NCBI GenBank assembly: GCA_910588125.1
Contig: CAJUPI010000069.1
Location: forward strand, 1 to 16,111
Length of the DNA stretch: 16,111 nt
DNA from: an uncultured Lachnospiraceae bacterium
GTDB taxonomy: Bacteria > Bacillota > Clostridia > Lachnospirales > Lachnospiraceae
Direction: 5' to 3'
Made by a program: the position numbers and the translations under genes. Of the stretch, positions 6,487 through 12,627 are shown one piece after another (position 1 is the stretch's first letter; each line of letters starts with the position of its first letter). Under the pieces are notes generated by a model. The model was given only the letters and a program-made list of their open reading frames with translations, was not told the origin of the DNA and made no database searches.

Positions 6487-6572
6487 GCAGAATGAGCCGG
6501 CAGCCATTTCCCTATCCTGTGTCCCATCGTCTACGAACACAGGATAGGGAAATGGCTGCCGGCTCATTCTGC
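6487..6572. repeat. 86-bp perfect inverted repeat, 36-bp arms
   Basis: Arms 6487-6522 and 6537-6572 are exact reverse complements over 36 bp, around a 14-nt centre that itself holds a TCGT/ACGA mini-stem (6527-6530, 6533-6536). The element lies 31 nt past the stop of the DUF1700-like gene and upstream of the NlpC promoter. Neither side has a proper T-tract, so it is not an ordinary terminator. AAC occurs immediately outside each end, a possible 3-bp target duplication. It may be a MITE-like or REP-like element, or an RNA-stabilising 3' hairpin. The arms are GC-richer than their AT-rich left flank. Confidence 0.9.
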
Positions 6573-6603
6573 AACGCCTCTTTCCCCAACTTTAAACAAT
6601 CCC

Positions 6604-7077
6604 TTATCTTCGGGGCCCGGATCCTCCCCGCACAAACCACATAATCAAAATAACCATTCCAATCACAGGCAGCATAGGAATTACCAAGCTTAGGATCCCA
6701 CCCACAACCATCAAAACCAGTGTGATCACTACAATCACCATCACCAATCCTAACAGCTTCCAATACCATTTATTCAAATCATAATATCGGATACCTCCGC
6801 CCTGCTGATAACTTTCCCCCTTGCCAGAGTCGGTAAAGCTTTCAGAATCATTATCTCTGTCTATATAGCTCCCGGCTCCCGGCGTTGTATCAATGATCGT
6901 CCGGGCAATCAGCCGCGGGCTTCCCAGCTCCTCCATGATCTCACTCTCCGGCCGCCCCTTTCCCATCTCTCCACGGATATAATCCTCATAATATCGCAGA
7001 TTCTCCCTCACGGTTTCTGGCGGTACTTCATTGGTAAGAGCTTCTGTAAGGCCCTGCAGAAATTCATCTTTTTTCAT
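6604..7077 (-). CDS. HAAS/DUF1700-like membrane protein
   Basis: A 157-residue protein. Residues 1-63 match the HAAS (DUF1700) pattern: MKKDEFL start, an Arg-x-x-Leu-Arg-Tyr-Tyr-Glu-Asp-Tyr segment, then a Glu-rich helix and LGSPRLIARTII. A Gly/Ser/acidic linker follows (64-97). Two close membrane helices lie at about 106-149 and the tail is short and basic. In other Firmicutes such proteins often accompany PadR-type regulators and may sense or transmit envelope signals; no regulator is next to it here. GAGGAG lies 6 nt before the ATG and overlaps the fbp stop codon, 10 nt upstream, so it is co-transcribed with fbp. The function is unknown. Confidence 0.85.
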   Translation of the reverse strand: MKKDEFLQGLTEALTNEVPPETVRENLRYYEDYIRGEMGKGRPESEIMEELGSPRLIARTIIDTTPGAGSYIDRDNDSESFTDSGKGESYQQGGGIRYYDLNKWYWKLLGLVMVIVVITLVLMVVGGILSLVIPMLPVIGMVILIMWFVRGGSGPRR

Positions 7078-7087
7078 TCCTATCTCC

Positions 7088-9031
7088 TCAAGTATCTGAT
7101 ATCTGTTCTTTTATATCGCCGCAGCGATACGCTGTTACCAGCTCTTTCAAATCTTTAATACGGCTTCTCAGCTCTACTCCTCGATCCGTATCTGCCACCA
7201 TTACCCGTTTCTTTGCCTTCTCAACAATCGATACCTTTGGTGTGCTTTCCTTTTTCGGATCAAAAGGCTTATGCTCCGCCAACGCTAAATGATGGGAGTT
7301 ATAAATCAACGTGTAACCGGCGATCCCCGTATGCTTCTGATAGGCTTTAGAAAGCCCGCCATCAATGATAAACAGCTTTCCGCCTGCCTTCACCGGCGTC
7401 TCTCCATCTTTGATCTTTACCGGCACATGTCCGTTAATAATATGCGTTCCATCCCCCGAAAGCCCGAATTCCGCCAAAATCCGTTCGCATATTTCAACCT
7501 TCTGGCTCAACTGATAATAGGGATTCATGCGTTCCCGGTGAGTCGTTTTATCTTCTATAAAGTAATGTTCAAAGGTGGTCATCCGATCTTTGCCGAATAC
7601 CGGTGACTTGGCTCCGCACCATAGATACCACATCAGATCTCTGGCGCTCTCCTTCTCCGGATCTTCTTCTTTAAGGAAATATGCTTTATGAATCTCCTCC
7701 GCTATATAATCCATCAGCGCTTTACCGCTCAGAAGCTCTCCATCACATTTCATAGTTTCAAAGCTTCCGTCAACCTTCATAGGAATACAGCCATGATACA
7801 ACAGATTACTGTTATAGCATTTGTAAAGCGCACCATTCGAATACAGAAAACGGATATGTTTGTGCAAAAGCCCACTGTGCCTGAAGGAAAGCACCAACGT
7901 ATGCAAGAGTTCCTGTTCTTCCTTTGTCAGCCGAAGCGGATCTGCCGGATCCACGGTAGGAAAGTCCATGTCCAACATCGGATATTCTTTTCCCGCCACT
8001 GACACAGTACCGTTTTTAAAATCCACAGCCTCCAATAGCAGCCGATCCTCCATCTCATACTCCGGATGGCGTTTGATGATCTTTCCCTCCACTTTAAATT
8101 GAATCACGGCAATCGCCTTATGCATTTTGGCAACCAGCCCCGGATCTACCACATCATAGATATTCTCATCCAAAATCTTTGGCGTGAAACGAGTGCAAGG
8201 ATCATCTTTGTAAATTCGCGCCGCAAACATAGAAAGCGGCCGGAGATTAATCCCATAGCCATCCTCCAACACATCGAAGCTGTTGTAGCTGATAGCAATG
8301 CGTAATACATTACACACACATGCCTCATTCCCAGTGGCCGCCCCCATCCAGGAAATGTCATGGTTCCCCCATTGGATATCCACATCATGAAAACGCATTA
8401 GCTCGTCCATAATAATGTCCGCCCGTGGTCCTCGATCGAATATATCTCCAATGATATGCAAACTGTCAATTGTCAGATTTTGAATCAAATTACACAATGC
8501 TACAATAAAAGCTTCCGCCACTTGTATGTCAATCACTGTATGGATGATTTCTTCATAATAGATTCTCTTATTATCATCAGTATAATCTACATGAAGCAGC
8601 TCATCAATGATATAAGCAAACTCTTTGGGCATCTTCTTACGCACTTTCGAGCGGGTGTATTTAGAAGAAACCTCTTTGCAAATCTGTACCAGCCGGTAAA
8701 TCGTAACTCGTTGCCAATCCTCCGTATTTTTCCCTGCCTGTTTCAGCCGGGACAGATTCCTCTCCGGATAATAAATCAGATTGGCCAGTTCCACCTCCTC
8801 TTCCTCCTGGATAATATGCCCGAAGGTGGCCCGGATCTTTTCCCGGATAATCCCCGACGCACTGCGAAGCAGATGAATAAACGCTTCATACTCTCCATGC
8901 AAATCGCTAAAAAAATATTCGGTTCCCTTCGGCAATCCGCTGATTGCCATCAAATTAATAATCTCGCTGGAAGCTGCCTTAACACTAGGATAGTCTCTTG
9001 CCAGCAATTTCAAATATGCCAAGTCCCTCAT
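7088..9031 (-). CDS. fbp: Fructose-1,6-bisphosphatase, class III
   Basis: A 647-residue cytosolic enzyme that removes the 1-phosphate from fructose-1,6-bisphosphate, the committed step of gluconeogenesis. It belongs to the Firmicutes-type class III family, built on a calcineurin-like metallophosphatase core. The metal motifs are D43-L-H45-G, G195-D-I-F-D199-R-G and G222-N-H224-D. Length fits the family (B. subtilis Fbp is about 670 aa). I chose the ATG at 9031, which has GGAGGG 4-5 nt upstream and begins at the conserved helix. The frame extends to a GTG at 9052 without a matching ribosome site. It is followed after 10 nt by the DUF1700-like gene and is divergent from tRNA-Val. Confidence 0.96.
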   Translation of the reverse strand: MRDLAYLKLLARDYPSVKAASSEIINLMAISGLPKGTEYFFSDLHGEYEAFIHLLRSASGIIREKIRATFGHIIQEEEEVELANLIYYPERNLSRLKQAGKNTEDWQRVTIYRLVQICKEVSSKYTRSKVRKKMPKEFAYIIDELLHVDYTDDNKRIYYEEIIHTVIDIQVAEAFIVALCNLIQNLTIDSLHIIGDIFDRGPRADIIMDELMRFHDVDIQWGNHDISWMGAATGNEACVCNVLRIAISYNSFDVLEDGYGINLRPLSMFAARIYKDDPCTRFTPKILDENIYDVVDPGLVAKMHKAIAVIQFKVEGKIIKRHPEYEMEDRLLLEAVDFKNGTVSVAGKEYPMLDMDFPTVDPADPLRLTKEEQELLHTLVLSFRHSGLLHKHIRFLYSNGALYKCYNSNLLYHGCIPMKVDGSFETMKCDGELLSGKALMDYIAEEIHKAYFLKEEDPEKESARDLMWYLWCGAKSPVFGKDRMTTFEHYFIEDKTTHRERMNPYYQLSQKVEICERILAEFGLSGDGTHIINGHVPVKIKDGETPVKAGGKLFIIDGGLSKAYQKHTGIAGYTLIYNSHHLALAEHKPFDPKKESTPKVSIVEKAKKRVMVADTDRGVELRSRIKDLKELVTAYRCGDIKEQISDT

Positions 9032-9166
9032 TTTTCCCTCCCATATAACCACCGGCCCTTCTCTTACCGGTTGTAATTTTCAATATAGCAATATAGTACC
9101 ACATTTTGTTAATATTTCATAATGAATTTTTCATGAATTCCCTGTCCGTTTTACATCTTAATCAGA

Positions 9167-9195
9167 AATATAATTTGAACTGTGAAATTTGATAA
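9167..9195 (-). promoter_or_regulatory. Candidate fbp promoter
   Basis: On the minus strand there is TTATCA (9190-9195), a 17-nt spacer and TATATT (9167-9172). Matches are 4 of 6 and 5 of 6. It would leave a leader of about 130 nt and fire back to back with the tRNA-Val promoter. An AT-rich stretch closer to the gene offers weaker alternatives. Confidence 0.4.
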
Positions 9196-9202
9196 AAAGC
9201 GC

Positions 9203-9231
9203 TTGTCAAATGCTGCCTTTTCGCTTATAAT
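9203..9231 (+). promoter_or_regulatory. Sigma-A promoter of tRNA-Val
   Basis: TTGTCA (9203-9208), a 17-nt spacer and a perfect TATAAT (9226-9231). The start would fall at about 9238, only a few nt before the mature tRNA 5' end at 9241. Confidence 0.85.
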
Positions 9232-9240
9232 AATGTCCAT

Positions 9241-9313
9241 GGAGATATAGCTCAGCTGGGAGAGCATCTGCTTGACGTGTAGAGGGTCGTAGGTTCGAGT
9301 CCTATTGTCTCCA
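9241..9313 (+). tRNA. tRNA-Val (anticodon GAC), CCA not encoded
   Basis: A full cloverleaf of 73 nt. The acceptor arm is GGAGATA with TGTCTCC and a discriminator A. The D-stem is GCTC/GAGC, the anticodon stem TCTGC/GTAGA with loop TTGACGT, and the T-stem GTAGG/CCTAT. The anticodon GAC (9274-9276) reads GUC and GUU. Bases after the discriminator are TCT, not CCA, so the 3' end needs endonucleolytic cutting (RNase Z type) and CCA addition. Confidence 0.95.
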
Positions 9314-9316
9314 TCT

Positions 9317-9361
9317 ATCCGATAAAATGTACCTATGTTTCGTACATTTTATCGGATTTTT
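9317..9361 (+). terminator. tRNA-Val terminator
   Basis: A 16-bp perfect stem (9317-9332 with 9342-9357), a 9-nt loop, then a T-run. It begins 3 nt after the tRNA discriminator base. Confidence 0.85.
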
Positions 9362-9369
9362 CGGATATC

Positions 9370-9393
9370 CCTGCAGAGAATGCAGGCTTTTTT
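9370..9393 (+). terminator. Second, tandem terminator
   Basis: CCTGCA and TGCAGG (9370-9375, 9381-9386) pair around a 5-nt loop, followed by C and six T. It lies between the first terminator and the ribosome site of the MBL gene, so it would attenuate read-through into that gene. Confidence 0.65.
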
Positions 9394-9421
9394 ATTATGC
9401 AATGGCAAGGAGGCCCTTTTT

Positions 9422-10228
9422 ATGGAACAGCTCTATGTATTTGGTACTGGCAATGCCGCTGTTACTCGTTGTTATAATACTTGCTTTGCCATCCGTAATC
9501 CTTCCGGGCAATTTTTTATGGTAGATGCCGGAGGCGGTAACGGTATCTTGTCAATTCTGGAAGACATGCAAGTATCTTTTGAACAAATCCATCATATTTT
9601 TGTCACCCACGAACATACCGATCATCTTCTGGGCATTGTCTGGATGGTTCGCTTCATCGCCACCCGCATTCACTCCGGCGTTTACGAGGGAGATTTAAAC
9701 ATTTACTGTCATCAGGAGTTAGTTCACACCATTGACACATTTTGCCGTTTGACCCTTCAGGATAAATTATATCAGATTATCGGAAATCGTATTCATTTGA
9801 TAGCAATTCATGACGGCGATACCTGCCAAATTCTTGATTATAAAGTAACCTTTTTTGATATTCATTCCACCAAGGCCCGGCAGTACGGCTTCACCACTTT
9901 GCTTTCCAATGGCCGCCGTCTGACTTGTGCCGGGGACGAGCCCTATAATCCCGCCTGCCAGTTTTATGTAGAGAATAGTGACTGGCTGCTGCATGAAGCT
10001 TTTTGCTTATATAGCGAGCGCGATCGTTTTAAACCCTATGAAAAACACCATAGCACAGTCAAAGACGCCTGTGAATTGGCAACGCAGCTTCATATCCCCA
10101 ATCTGGTCCTATGGCATACCGAAGACAAATCCATAAAACATCGAAAAGAGCTTTATCTGGCAGAAGGCCGGCAGTATTATACTGGCAATCTATATGTTCC
10201 CAATGACAGAGAAATCCTGGAGCTGTAA
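9422..10228 (+). CDS. RNase Z-like metallo-beta-lactamase-fold hydrolase
   Basis: A 268-residue MBL-fold protein. It has the full zinc site: H63-E-H65-T-D67-H68, His148 in HSTKARQYGF, D172 in AGDEPYNP and H232 in LWHTED. It also has the H191-E-A and H210-S-T blocks that occur in RNase Z (tRNA 3' endonuclease) and relatives. The N-terminal YVFGTGNA resembles the FLGTG start of RNase Z. The long flexible tRNA-binding arm of RNase Z is not evident, so a phosphodiesterase of another kind is possible. The ATG at 9422 has AAGGAGG 8 nt upstream; the frame opens earlier, within the terminators, without support. No promoter is visible between the tRNA terminators and this gene. The stop codon lies inside the terminator stem. 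Confidence 0.88.
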   Translation: MEQLYVFGTGNAAVTRCYNTCFAIRNPSGQFFMVDAGGGNGILSILEDMQVSFEQIHHIFVTHEHTDHLLGIVWMVRFIATRIHSGVYEGDLNIYCHQELVHTIDTFCRLTLQDKLYQIIGNRIHLIAIHDGDTCQILDYKVTFFDIHSTKARQYGFTTLLSNGRRLTCAGDEPYNPACQFYVENSDWLLHEAFCLYSERDRFKPYEKHHSTVKDACELATQLHIPNLVLWHTEDKSIKHRKELYLAEGRQYYTGNLYVPNDREILEL

Positions 10229-10257
10229 TCATACAGCTCCAGGATTTCTCTGTTTTT
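10206..10257 (+). terminator. Terminator overlapping the MBL gene's last codons
   Basis: A 22-bp perfect stem (10206-10227 with 10232-10253) with a 4-nt loop, followed by T residues. The left arm encodes the last seven codons and most of the TAA stop (10226-10228). Confidence 0.93.
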
Positions 10258-10348
10258 CCTTGTCCCGTTTCGTCAAACATAATCTTTGCTTCCATCTGCA
10301 TATATATACCCTATAACACCAACAATACCATTGTAAGGAGGAGATGCA

Positions 10349-11470
10349 ATGAACAGCCGCCGTCCCCAAAAACATACCCGGAAAACTACCGTTCTGTTAA
10401 TTCTGTCAGAACTGTTCCTTTTCTCCTTGTTGGCCATTGGCCTCTTATATTCATCTTCTGCCCGCACTCAGAAAACATCCAGCCAGTCAATCATCCCTCA
10501 ATCCGGCAGCACCGATGATTCTTCTTCACAAAGCTTTATTAAATGGGTAGATTTTGACGTAACTGCCGAAGCCATGCGTCAGGCACTGCGGCTGGATGTA
10601 GACAGCTACAATCAAACCCCTCATCTAAACTGGCTGGAACTGCTGGCTTTTCTGGGCGCCCGTTATGGCGGCGATTTTTCCCGATATAAAGCTTCTGATA
10701 TGGATGCCCTGGCTCAAAAGTTGCAGGCCGACGCTTCTATCGAAGAGCTTACCAAAGACATGAAATATTATTCTTATTATCTGGAAGCCTATCGTGCTGT
10801 TTTAGGCGGTATGGTTGGCGTCTATGATATCCAGATCCCCGATGAGTCCACCGGCGAACCCGTTTGGGTCACTAAATATGGGCTAAAAGCTTTTTCGCCA
10901 ATTGCTAAAAATTATCCGTACAACGATTTTGATGATTTTGGAGTTTCCCGTAGTTATGGTTTTAAACGTCAACATCTGGGGCATGACCTGATGGGGCAGG
11001 TAGGAACTCCTGTGATCGCAGTAGAATCCGGCTATGTAGAAGCAATCGGCTGGAATCAATATGGTGGCTGGCGGCTTGGCATTCGCAGCTTTGACAAAAA
11101 ACGGTATTATTACTATGCTCATTTGCGGAAAAACTATCCTTATCACAAGACATTGAAGGAGGGAAGCTATGTGCAGGCCGGAGATGTCATCGGCTATCTC
11201 GGCAGAACCGGTTACAGCCCTACAGAAAACACCAACAATATTGATGAACCGCATCTTCATTTCGGCATGCAACTGATTTTCGACGAATCACAAAAAGAAG
11301 GGAATAACGAAATCTGGATCAACTGCTACGAGCTGGCCAAATTCCTTACGATGAATCGTTCCGAAACGGTCAAGAATCCAGAAACCAAAGAATATTATCG
11401 AGTATACCAAATAAAAGACCCCGCCGTTCCCGGCGAGGCCCCAAGCCAAATCTATTCATTCTTAAGGTGA
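10349..11470 (+). CDS. Membrane-anchored M23 (lysostaphin-type) metallopeptidase
   Basis: A 373-residue protein. A single membrane helix at about 14-35 is followed by a Ser/Thr/Gln-rich linker (36-63) and a helical region (65-155). The M23 domain (about 180-345) has zinc ligands H209-x-G-x-D213 in HLGHD, H302-L-H304 and the general H258 in YYYYAHL. All key residues are present, so it should cut peptidoglycan cross-bridges or stems outside the membrane. AAGGAGG lies 7 nt before the ATG. It stands alone behind the MBL terminator. I found no convincing -35/-10 pair in the 90-nt gap, though TATAAC at 10312-10317 is a possible -10. Its last 19 bases overlap, tail to tail, the convergent cell-wall repeat gene. 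Confidence 0.93.
   Translation: MNSRRPQKHTRKTTVLLILSELFLFSLLAIGLLYSSSARTQKTSSQSIIPQSGSTDDSSSQSFIKWVDFDVTAEAMRQALRLDVDSYNQTPHLNWLELLAFLGARYGGDFSRYKASDMDALAQKLQADASIEELTKDMKYYSYYLEAYRAVLGGMVGVYDIQIPDESTGEPVWVTKYGLKAFSPIAKNYPYNDFDDFGVSRSYGFKRQHLGHDLMGQVGTPVIAVESGYVEAIGWNQYGGWRLGIRSFDKKRYYYYAHLRKNYPYHKTLKEGSYVQAGDVIGYLGRTGYSPTENTNNIDEPHLHFGMQLIFDESQKEGNNEIWINCYELAKFLTMNRSETVKNPETKEYYRVYQIKDPAVPGEAPSQIYSFLR
11410..11438 (-). terminator. Terminator of the cell-wall repeat gene, inside the M23 gene
   Basis: The minus-strand RNA forms an 8-bp GC-rich stem with one G-U pair (11419-11426 with 11431-11438), a 4-nt loop and a tail TCTTTTAT. It lies 14 nt past the minus-strand stop at 11452, within the last codons of the opposite gene. 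Confidence 0.75.
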
Positions 11471-12429
11471 CCTTCGTTGTCCAGAATATATCCGTCCGGG
11501 GTGGTGGTATTCTTCAACATCTCCCCGGTCTCGTCATGGCAATAATACCGGTATCCGTTCCACTCCACCCAGCCCGTTCTCATATACCCATTCTCATCAA
11601 ACAAATACCATTTCTTATCTATCTCCTCCCAGTTATTCCTGGTATAGCTGCCATCCTCATGCTCGTACCACCAGCCGTTTCCTTCATTCTTCCATTCGCC
11701 ATCTACTGGTAATCCGGCCGCCGTTCCGTTGCGGATAGCCGCCGCCATTTCATTGGAGATCGTGATACTCTCGGACTCCATCCATTTTCCCTTGCTCTCT
11801 TTATTCTGCTTGTTGACTGCCCGAACCTTTACTTGATAAGTTCCTGGTTTTCCCATCTGAGCCTTGTAATCATAGAACAACTGATCCGTACTCTGATAAT
11901 TTGCTCCTACTCCTGTTCCGTTGCGGTACAGGCGCAACTCATAAGTACCGGCCCCGCGCACTTCGCCCCATTTGGCAAAACCGCCATCGGTCAATATCAC
12001 TTCACTCTCCTGTCCCACCATCTCTGCCATCGAAGGCAGCTTCACCCTCAAAGCCAAAGTCTCTGAAGAATCCTGTTTACTGGCTTTGACGTAAGTCGCA
12101 CCACTCAGCTTTACCGAGCTTGCTTTTGTCAACGCAAAATAATAGCCTTCATCCGCTCTCAAATAAATCGTGATCTCCGGAACGTCATCTTCCACCCACT
12201 CAAAGCCAAAATTCTCAATATCATAATAATCGTACGTATAATTCTTGCCGCGGGTATCTACTTCAATCTCTTCTTCCCCGTATTTTGCCCCCAGTTCAAT
12301 ACGGGCAGTGACATCAACGGTAACAGAATTGATCTTCTTTCTGGTTGCGGCATAAGATGAAATTGCCGTCGCTCCCGCCGCCAGCGACAAGATCAGCGCC
12401 ATACCACACATTTTCTTCCAGTTATACAC
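11452..12429 (-). CDS. Secreted protein with C-terminal cell-wall-binding repeats
   Basis: A 325-residue protein. The signal peptide has its hydrophobic core at about 8-22 and a probable cut after Ala27 or Ala28 (SSYAA before TRKK). Two beta-rich parts follow: about 30-140, unknown, and about 145-227, which reads like a fibronectin-III-type fold. The C-terminal 80 residues contain Trp/Tyr/Gly repeats of the choline-binding or glucan-binding kind (WWYEHEDGSY, KKWYLFDENGYMRTGW, YRYYCHDETGEML). The start is a GTG at 12429 with GGGGAGG 7 nt before it; upstream ATG codons lie beyond the promoter. No catalytic motif was seen, so it is probably an adhesin-like or structural wall protein. Confidence 0.85.
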   Translation of the reverse strand: MYNWKKMCGMALILSLAAGATAISSYAATRKKINSVTVDVTARIELGAKYGEEEIEVDTRGKNYTYDYYDIENFGFEWVEDDVPEITIYLRADEGYYFALTKASSVKLSGATYVKASKQDSSETLALRVKLPSMAEMVGQESEVILTDGGFAKWGEVRGAGTYELRLYRNGTGVGANYQSTDQLFYDYKAQMGKPGTYQVKVRAVNKQNKESKGKWMESESITISNEMAAAIRNGTAAGLPVDGEWKNEGNGWWYEHEDGSYTRNNWEEIDKKWYLFDENGYMRTGWVEWNGYRYYCHDETGEMLKNTTTPDGYILDNEGHLKNE

Positions 12430-12463
12430 GTATTTGCCTCCCCATTCTATATATTCTTTTTTC

Positions 12464-12492
12464 ACTCTATTACAAAAAAATACCTCTGTCAA
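12464..12492 (-). promoter_or_regulatory. Sigma-A promoter of the cell-wall repeat gene
   Basis: On the minus strand there is a perfect TTGACA (12487-12492), a 17-nt spacer and TAGAGT (12464-12469). The leader is about 25-30 nt. Two direct repeats lie just upstream of the -35. Confidence 0.75.
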
Positions 12493-12503
12493 GTAAGTTT
12501 CGT

Positions 12504-12533
12504 AATTTGTAATCATTAAACTAAAATTTGTAA
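12504..12533 (-). repeat. Paired direct repeats upstream of the -35
   Basis: TTACAAATT occurs twice on the minus strand (12504-12512 and 12525-12533), exactly 21 bp apart, or two helical turns. The nearer copy ends 12 bp upstream of the -35. This placement suits an activator. The sequence is AT-rich, so chance is possible. Confidence 0.4.
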
Positions 12534-12561
12534 GTATTACCGCTTCCACATTTAATTGCAT

Positions 12562-12609
12562 AAAAAATGCCTGAAACTCATCAATACTTCTTCAATGAAT
12601 TTCAGGCAT
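12562..12609 (-). terminator. rny terminator
   Basis: The minus-strand RNA forms a 15-bp stem with one G-U pair (12567-12581 with 12595-12609), a 13-nt loop and a run of T (12562-12567 region). It begins about 19 nt past the rny stop. Confidence 0.88.
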
Positions 12610-12627
12610 CCTTCTACACTATAACGA

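Noticed and set aside
6487..6572. Reading the perfect inverted repeat as a plain Rho-independent terminator
   Set aside because: No continuous T-run follows on either strand, and the stem is far longer than the terminators elsewhere in the window.
6512..6769. Minus-strand 85-codon frame across the long hairpin and the end of the DUF1700-like gene
   Set aside because: It overlaps a well-supported gene in another frame and runs into the inverted repeat. There is no ribosome site.
8456..9076. Plus-strand 206-codon frame opposite the start of fbp
   Set aside because: It is a shadow of the fbp coding strand, with no ribosome site or recognisable domain.
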